From positions 1 to 64,000 of the forward strand of contig CAVUAC010000052.1 in assembly GCA_963739335.1 (NCBI GenBank): a stretch of DNA of 64,000 nt. Reading direction: 5' to 3'. Positions 55,401-64,000 of the stretch are shown one piece after another. This DNA comes from UBA9647 sp963739335. Lineage in GTDB: Bacteria; Bacteroidota; Ignavibacteria; UBA10030. Within the stretch, counting starts at the first letter, position 1, and each line of letters starts with the position of its first letter. Below the pieces are notes generated by a model. It searched no databases. It saw nothing but the letters and a program-made list of their open reading frames with translations, and was not told where the DNA came from. Both the position numbers and the translations under genes were made by a program.

Positions 55401-55596
55401 GGTTGATGAGTGGACAAAGAAAGACACTTCCAGTGTCGCACGATGGTTGACGTCGGTGTTCACGAAGAACGCACAACAGACCTCATTGATTGAAAAGAAA
55501 CTGCGCGGAGCGGCAGAAGTTTCTCTTCTCGGGAGAGCCTCCCTCGATCAGGACTTCGCTCTCATTGTGGAAGTGCATTCTTTGCTGGATTTTTGA
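52411..55596 (+). CDS. DUF5107 protein with long TPR-like C-terminus
   Basis: The 1,061-residue secreted protein (signal peptide to about 25, LAGTSLLARQ) starts with a DUF5107 domain (about 35-340: RMSNIYPYFRFEGYS, VMIAPEIGGKILGAIEKSTG, FREIAMRGPWTSGGIEFNFG, YHWMNAASDATPDLRFIYPG), a galactose-mutarotase-like beta-sandwich linked to carbohydrate-active enzymes. From about 480 to the end it is helical repeats (DYKGALEKYLACLSKDPAYT, YDKAREYAQRALANDAYDPD, NAEMAEVAFLQKNWAACEAY), like tetratricopeptides. Enzyme activity for DUF5107 is not settled in my knowledge. It has its own AGGAGGCTTCC site 142 bp after the radical SAM gene and could share its transcript. Confidence 0.82.
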   Translation: MSRRIHFFARLLSIMILLAGTSLLARQATVKETKQVFRTYPFGDPDPVARMSNIYPYFRFEGYSITSVDREWKVVTLENPYIKVMIAPEIGGKILGAIEKSTGRAFIYYNHVVKFREIAMRGPWTSGGIEFNFGDIGHTPATATPVDYTTRTNDDGSVSCIVGAVDLASRTEWRVEIRLPKDKAYFQTESFWYNPTDLNTSLYHWMNAASDATPDLRFIYPGTGYIDHGGGAYSWPMDNAGREISRYANNAFGPAKSYHVLGAYTDTYAAYYAGADFGVVHWSPYTDKPGKKIWIWAMSSEGEIWKDLLTDPELGNNQYVEIQSGLLFNQAGGGSTQTPFKHEFFAPLSEENFVEAWFPFKNIGGLVEANLSGSLNVHRVGKRLKVGFCPLGKTVQPLIVSIGGKEVYKKDLDLQPLQIFVDSLTVTKDGNVEVKIGDLLSYRSGEEESRKLHRPVVANKDFDWNSVGGLYIDAAERARQRDYKGALEKYLACLSKDPAYTPALAGIAETYFRRMEYDKAREYAQRALANDAYDPDANFIYGVINKKLGKLYDALDGFGAAARSMKYRSAGNAEMAEVAFLQKNWAACEAYAFRALDYDRSNMRASRLLAVLYRVQGSKEAARNAIAHLRLIDPLSHLAAFEDYLLDGSQEKLGQFKSRVRNELPHESYLELASYYVGLQLNDEAMQVLQQAPAHPIVSYWLAYLSGLDNQEQKAMQHLKQALELSPALVYPFRTETAEILKWADAKVPHWKTKYYLALVYWSKDKMDLAKQQFAACDDQPDFAPFYLTRGNFLKSDGGEGTLRDYRRALELGRGEWRTYRALMEYYVSQTQYEEALSVTKSAAGKFPSSYVALFDLARALVLNRQYSASIKILDTLTVLPFEGASYSREVRRQTCVLSAAEAMSAGRFADALSALQKARQWPERLGVGKPYDVDSRLEDYLEALCYKRSGDADKAEKLYDQVSSYTRAHAGDWSVNRLFGALAERAVGKNDVASKLVDEWTKKDTSSVARWLTSVFTKNAQQTSLIEKKLRGAAEVSLLGRASLDQDFALIVEVHSLLDF

Positions 55597-55896
55597 AGCG
55601 CCCAATTTGATGTCACGGCCTCCGCATTCGCAGGGATCCATCCGCCGCTGAAGATTCCTGCTGGATGTAGGACTCGATATTCTTACTGGGCTACCACAAC
55701 ATGGTGGCTGGATGGTAGTAGACAGGCGGTGGAGGGTTGCCTTTGACTTCAAACTGTCTTAGCTTGACGAAGTCCCCTCCCGAATGCTGAAGAAACGGCC
55801 TTCTCCGCACAGCGGACGGGCCGATCATCCTTTGCTCAGTGAGACACTAGCGCGCACAGGTCCTGAAGCGAAGGGGCCGGGTGCGCACTCATCCCC
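55597..55896. other. Intergenic, nothing recognised
   Basis: The 300 bases between the DUF5107 and phosphatase genes show no convincing frame, terminator with T-run or known repeat. A weak dyad GGATGTAGGACTC lies near 55,662. Confidence 0.4.
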
Positions 55897-57282
55897 ATGG
55901 AAGATCTCACGGTCCGAATTGACCAAGCGCTCGCAATCGAAGAGGTACGAGCTGAGCGCTTTGCCAGCAATGCCCGCTTGTCGCTTCTGGGCATCCTCAC
56001 CGTCACCGCGCTTCTGAATGCTCTCTCCATCTCGCTTGCTGCGAACGCTATGAATCTCGGTGCTTTGGTTGTCGGCTACACCTACGGGCTGATGGTCTCG
56101 TTCCAAATCAAGCGGAAACGATATCGCCCGTTCGTGAAGTATTTGACATCGTGCATGGACATCTTCCTGGTGATGCTCGTACTCTTTCTCTATACAAGCA
56201 TCGAAATGCCGGCAGTTGCCCTGAAGAACTATGTGTTCCTTGTCGTTTTTCCCCTCATTGGTTTGACAGCTCTGCGCTACGATGTCAGACTTACACTTGT
56301 GGCAGGCGCGACCGCACTTATCTGTTACCTTGGCATGGTTGTCTATCTTGTCCTCAACCACAGAGTTGAGATGGGCGTGACGGGATATGTGGATGAACTT
56401 TTCACCGAAAAAGTGACCGTGGTCGGCCAAAGTACGAAAATCCTTATCCTCATAGCCTACATTGCTCTCATTGCTTATCTCGCCCGATACTCTCGCCGAT
56501 TGATGGAACGGTTGGTTCGACAAGAAGTGGAAATACAAACCGACAAGGAAACGATGGAGCGAGAGCTCGAAGTTGCGGGTCTCGTCCAGAATCAACTACT
56601 GCCCCACGAGTTTCCGCATCTCGGGACGATGCAGGTCTTCGGGAAGGTCGAGGCCGGTCGCTTTGTCGGAGGAGACTACTGCGATTTCATCAAGACTTCT
56701 GATGATCGTATTCTCGTCGTCGTGGCGGATGTCTCAGGAAAAGGTGTGCCGGCGGCTCTCATCATGTCCGAGGTGCGTGCGTCGACGCATCTGCTTGCAA
56801 CGATGGATCTCACGCTTGCTGATTTCGCAGAGCGGCTGAACATTCTTCTTTACCAGAGCACGGAGCGAAAGACCTTCGTTACTTTCTTTGCGGCCGAAAT
56901 TGACACGGGCAAATCGGTGGTCCGCTATATCAATGCTGGTCATCCGCGGCCGCTTATCTGCAGGGATGGTCAAATCTCCACCCTGGGAAAGGGAACGATT
57001 CCGCTTGGCATCATGACCCCCATCCCTCAGTGCACGGTTCATAGTGAGCCTTTTCCGCGGGGCAGCTGGATGGTGTGCTACACTGATGGGGTCCTTGAGA
57101 GGCGTAACACGCAAGGTGAGGAATATGGTGAAGAGAGGCTCAAGATCTTTGCACACACCCACGGTGCTCTCGAGGCTGAGGCGTTTGTGCGAGGGCTGTT
57201 GGCCGATGTGAAGGAATTCGGCGGTGGGAGTGAACTGGACGACGATATTACTGTTGCCGTCGCAAAATGGCTGAATCCTTGA
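55897..57282 (+). CDS. SpoIIE/PP2C-type serine phosphatase with membrane N-terminus
   Basis: The 461-residue product has five or six N-terminal hydrophobic segments (about 25-200), a short coiled coil (VRQEVEIQTDKETMERELEV) and a SpoIIE domain: AGLVQNQLLPHEFPHLG, the metal-binding Asp residues in FVGGDYCDFI, VVADVSGKGVPAALIM, CYTDGVLERRN and ELDDDITVAVA. Such phosphatases dephosphorylate anti-sigma-factor antagonists, often under control of a sensor domain. No partner (STAS protein or HPK kinase) is adjacent. The next gene starts within or just after its end. Confidence 0.9.
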   Translation: MEDLTVRIDQALAIEEVRAERFASNARLSLLGILTVTALLNALSISLAANAMNLGALVVGYTYGLMVSFQIKRKRYRPFVKYLTSCMDIFLVMLVLFLYTSIEMPAVALKNYVFLVVFPLIGLTALRYDVRLTLVAGATALICYLGMVVYLVLNHRVEMGVTGYVDELFTEKVTVVGQSTKILILIAYIALIAYLARYSRRLMERLVRQEVEIQTDKETMERELEVAGLVQNQLLPHEFPHLGTMQVFGKVEAGRFVGGDYCDFIKTSDDRILVVVADVSGKGVPAALIMSEVRASTHLLATMDLTLADFAERLNILLYQSTERKTFVTFFAAEIDTGKSVVRYINAGHPRPLICRDGQISTLGKGTIPLGIMTPIPQCTVHSEPFPRGSWMVCYTDGVLERRNTQGEEYGEERLKIFAHTHGALEAEAFVRGLLADVKEFGGGSELDDDITVAVAKWLNP

Positions 57283-57329
57283 AGATGATTTCATCATTCG
57301 TACGACATGCTAACACAAGGAGCTTCATC

Positions 57330-60300
57330 ATGCGATTCCATGGTCCGAGGGCCTTTTCCCTGATCATTCTCGTCATCTGCTCGCTTTCACTGGCGTTTTC
57401 GCAGCAGCTCGGAGATGAGATTCATCTCAACATCCGACAGAAGGTCGATTCACTGACACCGGCGGACGCAGGAACGTACCTGAATGGATACCGCAGAACC
57501 ATCGAGGGGCAGACGATGACGTATCGCTCTTCGCATCCCGACGCCGATGTTGCTCTTATCGTGCGCGCACGCAAAGATGCTCATTTGATCACATGGGAAA
57601 CGGATACGGTTCCTGACATCTATGCAAGCGACCAGTACCGCTTCATCTGGCTCGCAGGACTCGAGCGGGAAGGATTCCAAAATCCGCAGGAAGTGCACTC
57701 ATTCGATTTGCTGGTCAACGGTGAGCGTTGGTTCACGTTCAAGAACCGCAAGGACACGTCGGCAAAGATGTGGAAGATTCGCAGTATCAAGGGGGCTGAG
57801 CTGTCATATGAGACCATCGTCGTTGACAGGGTCGGCGATCTTTTCGGTCACATGATCCTGACCATTCCAAAGCGACTGGTCCAACCTGGTAAGCCGCTTC
57901 GCCTGCAGGTGGTGGGAGAGGATGCGGAGAGCGGAGATTGGTTTATGACGTTTCAGGTACAGTTTCAGCTTCGTGCCGCAAGTGCGCGTTGAACCCGGTC
58001 TGCTCCGGGATCGGGGGGGAGAAGCCCAGATGCTTCGCGTGAGCCTGGACAACCTTCGAAGAGGGAGAGCGATCCAGATTCTCGTCGCGAATCACCAGAT
58101 TACGTCCACAATCCTCAGCGTTGGATCAAATGTGTTCTACATTCCCGTTGGCGCGGTCAACACGACACGAGCTATACCGGTATTCTTCACAGTGAACGAC
58201 GTGCCGATCACCAGAAAAATCGTAGGGATCAAACCGGTGACGAGACGTCAGATTTATCTGCTGTCGTATTCTCACAACGACATAGGATATACTGATCTTC
58301 AGCCGAACATCGAAAAGAAGCAGTGGCGAAATCTTGAAGAGGCCCTACGCCTCATCAGGCAGACGAAAGACTATCCGCCGGATGCGCGCTACAAATGGAA
58401 TATGGAAGTGATGTGGTCGCTCGATGGATATCTCCGCCAGGCGCCGGAGGTAAAGCACCGGGAGGTGATCGACGCGATTAAGGAAGGAAGCATCAGCCTT
58501 AACGCCTTCTATGCAAATATGTTGACGGGATTGGCGAATGCTGTCGAAATGCATCACATCATGGATTTCGCCCGAACCTTCTCTAGGATGTATTCCGTAC
58601 CCATCACGACTGCGCTGGTGTCCGATGTTCCTGGCTTCACGTGGGGAATCGTTCCGGCACTCGCCCAGGCTGGTGTGAAGTACTTTTCGATTTCTCCGAA
58701 CCCGGGCGACCGCATCGGCTACACGATAGAGGAGTGGGGCGACAAGCCGTTCTATTGGAAGTCACAGTCCGGCAAGGAAAAAATCCTCACGTGGGTCGCC
58801 GGTTCGAGTTATGCGAGCTTCCATGAGGGCGATCTGACGAAATTGGGCGATGAGAAAATTTTCAAGCTCATACGGAAGCTTGACGACACAGACTACCCTT
58901 ATGACATCGTGCAGCTTCCTTACACCGTTGGAGGAGACAACGGTCCGCCCGATCCAAATCTCTCAGACTTCGTGAAACGGTGGAACGAGCGCTATGCATC
59001 GCCGAGGTTGATTATTGCGACCCACAAGCAAATGTTCGAGGAGTTTGAGCGGCGCTATGGCTCCACGCTCCCGACTTTCGGAGGAGATTTCACTCCGTAT
59101 TGGGAAGATGGCGCTGCTTCCTCCGCGTACGAAACAGCGCTGAATCGCCAGGCTGCAGATCGGCTGAATGAAGATGAGGCTCTGTGGTCGATTCGTTCGC
59201 CGGGATCGTTCCCGGACAGCGCATTTGCCGACGCCTGGCGAAACGTCGTATTGTATGATGAGCACACCTGGGGTGCCCATAACAGCATTTCGGAACCTGA
59301 TCTGCCATTCGTGAAAGGTCAGTGGGCTATCAAGCGGCAATTCGCTCTTGATGCCGACAGCCTTTCGCGTGTCCTCCAACCCCCGGCTCGGCAAGACGAG
59401 ACAAAAGAAAAGAAGGGAGAAGGAGGCATCGATGTCTTCAACACGCATTCGTGGTATCGCACCGACGTTGTCTACCTTACGCCGGAACAAAGTGCGGCGG
59501 GTGACCTCGTCGTTGACGCTGCGGGGAATCGAATCCCTTCCCAACGCCTCTCGACCGGAGATCTCGCAGTGCTCGTGAAGGACATTGCACCGATGTCGGC
59601 AAGAAGAGTGTACGTGAAGAAGGGCGCCGCCAATATGGTCGGCGGCGTGAGCTTGTCGGGCAATACACTCGAGAATAATCTGCTCTCTGTGTCAGTCGAC
59701 AATACGAGCGGGGCCATTGAGTCCCTACTGTGGAAGCGGAACGGGCTTCAGCTCGTCGACAGACACAAGGGAGAGGGATTGAACGAGTATCTCTATGTTC
59801 CCGGAAAGGATCCGGCTGATGCAAAGCGTGTGAGCAATGTGAAGGTGAGCGTAAAGGAGCGAGGGAAGCTCTTGTCTTCTCTCCTGGTTGAAGCTGATGC
59901 GCCTGGATGTAAGGGGTATTCATACGAGGTTCGTGTTCTCGATGGCATCGACCGGGTCGATATCATCAACAGGCTTGACAAAGAGGCGATTCGCACAAAG
60001 GAGGGGTACATATCTTCTTTCCTTTCAACATCCCACAGGGAGCACTTCGGTACGACGTCGCGCTTGGCATCGTCCGTCCCGAGGACGATCAATTGCCGGG
60101 GGCCTGCAAAAACTTCCTTTCTGTGCAAAGCTGGGTAGATATCTCAAACGATCAGCGTGGCATCACCTGGTCGACACCTGATGCTCCGCTGGTCGAGATT
60201 GGAGCGATCAATGCTGAGAAGCGGTGGATGAAGGACATCAGCAACGCGCAGAACTTCTACTCTTATGTAATGAATAACTACTGGCACACCAACTACAAAG

Positions 60301-60692
60301 CCGATCAGGATGGGCCGGTGACATTCCGCTATTCTCTCCAGCCTCACGGAGAGTACAAATCCGAAGAAGCTGCCCGGTTCGGCCTCGAACAACGTGAGCC
60401 GCTTCTGGCTGTCACAGCCAGCGGATCTGCAAAAGCGGACAACTCGTTATATGAACTTGAATCATCCAGCATCCTTGTGCTTTCGACGAAACCCATTCCC
60501 TCCGACGGAGCTTGGTTACTGTATCTGTACAATCCTACCGGCCAACTGCAAACAGGATGGCTGCACTGGAACAGGAATATGCCGGTTTCGGTCTGTGCGA
60601 GCGATAGCTACGGCAGAACGGGCGAGGAGATCAGCGAGGAGCTCCGTGTGCCCGCATACGGGACCATCTTTGTGCGGGTGAATCGGAAGTGA
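57330..60692 (+). CDS. GH38-like alpha-mannosidase, two opposite frameshifts
   Basis: ATG 57,330 opens a signal peptide (SLIILVICSLSLAFSQQ). The first 215 residues are a beta-rich domain of unknown type. The frame then changes between 57,973 and 58,025, around a run of seven G. The GH38 core follows: YLLSYSHNDIGYTDLQPNIE with zinc-binding His and Asp, YKWNMEVMWSLDGYLRQAPE, and the nucleophile Asp in VSDVPGFTWGIVPALAQAG. C-terminal beta domains end in GTIFVRVNRK. A second change near 60,013 (TACATATC for TACATC) restores the first frame. If bridged, the protein is about 1,120 residues. GH38 enzymes remove alpha-mannose, for example from N-glycans. Two errors or real mutations cannot be told apart here. 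Confidence 0.82.
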
Positions 60693-60717
60693 AACCACTC
60701 TGAGTCAACAACTGGAG

Positions 60718-60746
60718 GTGCCACGCATCTTCAAGGTGCGTGGCAC
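60718..60746. terminator. Hairpin between convergent GH38 and DUF116 genes
   Basis: GTGCCACGCA (60,718-60,727) and TGCGTGGCAC (60,737-60,746) form a perfect 10-bp stem with a 9-base loop. It overlaps the last codons of the convergent DUF116 gene and may end transcription from both sides. Confidence 0.65.
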
Positions 60747-61567
60747 ATAGGCGCGCAGGTCAACAGGCTTTCCAGCTTCGTCAGGTTGACGCTATTCCAG
60801 TAGAACTTGCCCCACCATCGCCTGCACCGGTTAGCGTCGAGGGGCACCCCCACGACTGGAACGTCGTGCTTCAAACACATCCTCATTCCCCTTACAAGCT
60901 CCGGGATGCACGCAATACCGAGGACTCCAATGGTGTTGCCTTCCTTTTTCACCTTGCGAAAGAGCGCCCGAAGATCCGCACTCATCCAGATATAGGGCTT
61001 CACACCACGCAGCCGCAGCATTTTGCTGGCGTGGTTGACGTTGCATCCGTCTGTGCATCCTTTACAGACGTAATCGACATCCCGCTGGGCCGCCCTGCGG
61101 TCTGCGGTCAAATCACGCAGGCAGTGAGGGAGAAATGCGAACTTTTTTGCAGATGCACGAAACTGTTCGGCACACAGTCTGTTGACCACTTCGATCTCGA
61201 GCATGTAAAGAAAATACTGTTCTCGCGTCGTAGAAAGGGTGCGATCCCAGCGATCGAGACCTCTCAGGCATTGCAGATGTGACTCCACGTCCAACGTGTA
61301 TCCTTCGAGCTTTTTCTCCAGAGTCTTCATCGAGAGACCATCAGTGGGACTCTCGTCATGCCGCGCGATCTTCCTGAGATTGCGCCTGCTTCTGCCGAGA
61401 TTCTTGATGAGTGTGAGCAGATGGGGGAGGTCGGAACCTGTTTGCAGGAGCGTATCTGCGAGCTCAGCGATCGCCTTGTAGTAACGATCGGATCCCTCGG
61501 AAGACGGTTGCAGGGAGTACGTCTTCCCTTGAAATGCCGCTGGCTCGGGATTTGGCGATCTCATCAT
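60731..61567 (-). CDS. DUF116 protein
   Basis: From ATG 61,567 (or 61,564) the product is about 278 residues. The N-terminal half is helical and basic. The C-terminal half has the DUF116 pattern of cysteines and glycines: FAFLPHCLRDL, YVCKGCTDGCNVNHASKM, IGVLGIACIPELVRGMRMCL, VPVVGVPLDANRCRRWWG. The clustered Cys suggest an iron-sulfur or other metal site (inference). DUF116 genes often occur near radical SAM or lipoate-type genes in anaerobes, but none is adjacent here. The last residues are read from a terminator hairpin. Confidence 0.8.
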   Translation of the reverse strand: MMRSPNPEPAAFQGKTYSLQPSSEGSDRYYKAIAELADTLLQTGSDLPHLLTLIKNLGRSRRNLRKIARHDESPTDGLSMKTLEKKLEGYTLDVESHLQCLRGLDRWDRTLSTTREQYFLYMLEIEVVNRLCAEQFRASAKKFAFLPHCLRDLTADRRAAQRDVDYVCKGCTDGCNVNHASKMLRLRGVKPYIWMSADLRALFRKVKKEGNTIGVLGIACIPELVRGMRMCLKHDVPVVGVPLDANRCRRWWGKFYWNSVNLTKLESLLTCAPMCHAP

Positions 61568-61591
61568 TTGTCGAACGCTTACTGAGTTCTT

Positions 61592-61680
61592 TTGCCACAA
61601 AGATCACAAAGACCGCAATGAATAGCCAGATGTAGTCACGCCTCTCTCTGATCTTTGCGTTCTTTGCGGTCTGTTTTTGC
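61592..61680. repeat. Interrupted inverted repeat of TTTGCGGTC type
   Basis: CACAAAGATCACAAAGACCG with CAATGAAT is mirrored by CTGATCTTTGCGTTCTTTGC and GGTC about 45 bases later. It is related to the unit at 28,089-28,150 and lies between two genes on the same strand. Confidence 0.55.
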
Positions 61681-61687
61681 CGAATCA

Positions 61688-62533
61688 CTAGTCGGAGCGA
61701 AGTCCAGTCAACTGCTCGCTCACATGCCAGAGTCGTTTCGAGATCTCGTCATCGTACGAAACCTTCGAGGACCGGATCTCCTTCTTGTCGAAGAAGTATT
61801 TGCCCGTCACGCCTTCGAGCTCGGGAGCTGTTGCCAACCAGATCACCGTTTCGGCTCCTCTTTCCGGTGAACGCAAGAGGAATCCAAACGACCTGAAAAA
61901 GAATCCTGCAATGCCGTCCAGGTTCTTTCCGAAATTCGTGGCAACGCCGCCCGGATGCAGCGCGTTGACGGTGACGCGGGTCCCAGCTAGGTGACGCGAG
62001 AGCTCGTAAGTGAACATCAGATTTGCGAGTTTCGACTGCGCGTAAGCTTTCATGGGGTTGAAGTTCTGTTCCAGCCCCAGGTCGTCGAAATTGATCGTTC
62101 CGTACCGATGAGTTTGCGAACTGACGTTAATGACGCGTGCCGCTGGGGGAGCCTTCAGCTGATCGAGTAGCAAATTCGCCAGGAGGAAATATGTGAGATG
62201 GTTTACTGCAAAGGTCGTTTCGATATTGTCAGCGGTAAGTTTCAGGCTGGGGTTGATTGCTCCGGCGTTGTTTACAAGCACATCAATGTGCGAGTGTCGT
62301 GTCTCGATGTCAGCAGCCAGTTCCTTAATTTGATCTTGAGAGGAAAGGTCAGCCACGAAGAGTTCTGCTGCGGCGTCTTTGGTTTTCGAACGGATCTCTC
62401 GGAGCGTGGCCTCGCCTTTTTCCCTGTTTCGACAAACCAACAGAACGGTAGCCCCCATCTCTGAGAGCGCCCGGGCCGTGACTTTCCCTATTCCCGAACT
62501 GGCACCGGTCACCACACAGACTTTGTTCTTCAT
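61688..62533 (-). CDS. Short-chain dehydrogenase/reductase, retinol-dehydrogenase-like
   Basis: From ATG 62,533 the product is 281 residues of the classical SDR fold: nucleotide site CVVTGASSGIGKVTARAL, NNAGAINPSL, catalytic Ser in VINVSSQTHRYGTINF and Tyr/Lys in AYAQSKLANLMFTYEL, then ALHPGGVATNFGKNLDGIAG. The spacing and the LHPGGVATNFG loop resemble retinol dehydrogenase-type SDRs. Arg in CRNREKGEA just after the second strand suggests NADP(H). Substrate unknown. No functional link to its neighbours is evident. Confidence 0.9.
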   Translation of the reverse strand: MKNKVCVVTGASSGIGKVTARALSEMGATVLLVCRNREKGEATLREIRSKTKDAAAELFVADLSSQDQIKELAADIETRHSHIDVLVNNAGAINPSLKLTADNIETTFAVNHLTYFLLANLLLDQLKAPPAARVINVSSQTHRYGTINFDDLGLEQNFNPMKAYAQSKLANLMFTYELSRHLAGTRVTVNALHPGGVATNFGKNLDGIAGFFFRSFGFLLRSPERGAETVIWLATAPELEGVTGKYFFDKKEIRSSKVSYDDEISKRLWHVSEQLTGLRSD

Positions 62534-62713
62534 CGTTTCCACAGGCAAAATGTATTGATTAACTGGTTATTGTTCCATAACATTGTTCGAGATTTTCAAC
62601 ATCTCTCCGGCTATCCAGCTCGAAGACTTCGACGCAAACAACGCATTGCCTGCCGATGTTCGATCGTGGCATTTCTGGCCTTTCCCATTCCACCACGTAA
62701 GGAGAGCCTGCCC

Positions 62714-64000
62714 ATGAGATACCTATCCGTATTCTTCCTAGTTTCCTTCTGCATCGCTCAACCTCAACAATCCGTCGTGAAAGACTATCTTCACGAATCA
62801 AAGGCGCAGTATGAGGCGCGTATGGCCTGGTGGAGCGAGGCCCGATTCGGGATGTTCATTCACTGGGGACTCTACTCCATTCCGGCCGGCGAGTGGAAGG
62901 GGAGCACCAATCACGCAGAATGGATTCGCACAACAGCACAAATCCCCCTAACAGAATACGGCAAATTCGTGGGACAATTCAATCCCGTGAAGTTCAACGC
63001 CGCCGAATGGGTGCGGATGGCGAAGAACGCGGGAATGAAGTACATCACCATCACCTCGAAGCACCATGACGGATTCTGCCTGTTTGATTCGAAATATACT
63101 GATTTTGACGTGATGTCGACGCCGTTCAAGCGGGACATCCTCAAAGAACTGGCGGATGCGTGTCACAAAGAAGGGATCAAGATGTGCTGGTATCATTCCA
63201 TCATGGACTGGCATCATCCCGACTATCTCCCTCGCCGGGAATGGGAAAAGGACCGTCCTACGGACGGAGCAGATTTCGATCGCTACGTGCAGCACATGAA
63301 AAACCAGCTCAAAGAGCTTCTCACCAACTACGGTGAGATAAGCGTTCTGTGGTTTGATGGAGAATGGGAATCGACCTGGAACACAAAGTATGGGTCGGAA
63401 CTCTACAACTACGTGCGAAGCCTCCAGCCGAATATCATCATCAACAACCGTGTCGGAGCCGGGCGCTCGGGGATGGAGGGTTTCACGAAAGCCGGAGAGT
63501 TCGCGGGCGATTTCGGAACACCCGAGCAGGAAATCCCGGCGACGGGAATGCCCGGACTGTATTGGGAAACATGCATGACGATGAACAACAACTGGGGATA
63601 CAACAAGCACGATGATCACTGGAAGTCGACAGAAGATTTGATACGAAAGCTCGCAGACATTGCTTCGAAGGGGGGCAACTTCCTCCTGAATGTCGGTCCG
63701 ACCTCCGAAGGTGTATTCCCCGCGCCGAGCATCGAACGTCTTCGGCAGATCGGTGATTGGATGAAGGTTAATGGCGAGGCGATCTATTCGACGAAGGCAA
63801 GCCCCTTCAGAAACCTTGCATGGGGTCGTTGTACACAGAAGCCCATCGATGGTGGAGCAAGGCTCTATCTTCATGTCTTCGCCTGGCCAGTTGATGGAAA
63901 GCTGGTCGTGCCGGGTATTCTCAGCCAGGCAAAGCAAGCGTATTTGCTTTCGGATTCAAGACATTCACCGCTTTCGGTGAATCGGCAGGAGGATGCGCTC
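62714..64000 (+). CDS. Alpha-L-fucosidase-like, GH29 (copy 3), runs off the window
   Basis: ATG 62,714 follows GGAGAGCC. 429 codons are open to the window end. After a signal peptide (VFFLVSFCIAQPQ) comes the GH29 barrel: WWSEARFGMFIHWGLYSIPA, MKYITITSKHHDGFCLFDSK, IKMCWYHSIMDWHHPDYLPR, and nucleophile Asp in ISVLWFDGEWESTWN (about residue 217). NFLLNVGPTSEGVFPAPSIE and the start of the C-terminal beta domain follow. It is complete in its catalytic part and close to copy 2 at 31,942. Confidence 0.92.
   Translation, partial: MRYLSVFFLVSFCIAQPQQSVVKDYLHESKAQYEARMAWWSEARFGMFIHWGLYSIPAGEWKGSTNHAEWIRTTAQIPLTEYGKFVGQFNPVKFNAAEWVRMAKNAGMKYITITSKHHDGFCLFDSKYTDFDVMSTPFKRDILKELADACHKEGIKMCWYHSIMDWHHPDYLPRREWEKDRPTDGADFDRYVQHMKNQLKELLTNYGEISVLWFDGEWESTWNTKYGSELYNYVRSLQPNIIINNRVGAGRSGMEGFTKAGEFAGDFGTPEQEIPATGMPGLYWETCMTMNNNWGYNKHDDHWKSTEDLIRKLADIASKGGNFLLNVGPTSEGVFPAPSIERLRQIGDWMKVNGEAIYSTKASPFRNLAWGRCTQKPIDGGARLYLHVFAWPVDGKLVVPGILSQAKQAYLLSDSRHSPLSVNRQEDAL

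Noticed and set aside
1..64000. tRNA or rRNA genes
   Set aside because: I saw no cloverleaf with CCA-adjacent acceptor stem or rRNA core sequence by eye; a tRNAscan search would be needed to exclude them fully.

Overview
The window looks like a mosaic of up to four DNA segments. (A) 1 to about 1,140, AT-richer, minus strand: the 3' part of a PAS/GGDEF sensor protein. (B) About 1,141-3,787, minus strand: a type I restriction-modification locus (HsdR N-terminal domain fused to HsdM, plus a cut HsdS). A and B carry single-base frame breaks every few hundred bases. (C) About 3,788-10,690, GC-rich: an island of intergenic repeat modules, a secreted protein cut off by that island, a DUF5658 protein, an HTH protein, ndk, lemA and a DUF2207 gene that stops mid-protein. 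The secreted protein's Asn-Gly-Tyr-Trp-Asp style repeat and the gene content suggest an Armatimonadota-like genome; this is inference only. (D) About 10,690-64,000, medium GC: a Bacteroidota/Ignavibacteria-type chromosome, judged by type IX secretion (T9SS) C-terminal sorting domains, a TonB receptor paired with a DUF4249 lipoprotein, GH97 and several GH29 genes. The joins near 1,140 and 10,690 cut straight through coding sequence, so a chimeric assembly must be considered before any claim of gene transfer.

Segment D, 10.7-22.6 kb, is a recombination-rich accessory region. Two secreted subtilase-fold (S8) paralogs have lost all catalytic residues. A group II intron without a reverse transcriptase follows the first one. 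Remnants of a TonB receptor and of a DUF4249 lipoprotein bracket a 3.5 kb block, next to an intact TonB-DUF4249 pair. Then come an erythromycin-esterase-like lipoprotein with altered catalytic residues, an orphan T9SS tail, and a REP-associated transposase flanked by its palindromic repeats, including a 151-bp tandem array.

From 22.6 to 39.2 kb is a glycan and amino-acid catabolism region: a CBM6/fibronectin hydrolase (frameshifted), a sugar porter, GH97, two GH29 fucosidase-like enzymes, a URO-D-type methyltransferase, a branched-chain aminotransferase, and a glycyl radical enzyme with its activase that closely resembles trans-4-hydroxy-L-proline dehydratase. From 39.6 to 47.2 kb are a receiver-only response regulator, homoserine dehydrogenase plus a class V aminotransferase, a DUF5916 outer-membrane protein with an in-frame TAG, and a DPP-IV-type peptidase.

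From 47.4 to 55.6 kb lies the most intriguing conserved-looking operon: an AmmeMemoRadiSam set (MEMO and AMMECR1 fused in one polypeptide with a signal peptide, and a radical SAM enzyme with a Tat-like leader) with a polytopic spermidine-synthase-like protein between the two, followed by a DUF5107-TPR protein. The end carries a SpoIIE-type phosphatase, a GH38-like mannosidase with two opposite frameshifts, a DUF116 protein, a short-chain dehydrogenase and a third GH29 gene running off the window. Hydrolases for fucose, mannose and alpha-gluco/galacto sugars together with hydroxyproline dehydratase suggest use of complex glycoproteins or cell-wall glycans (inference).
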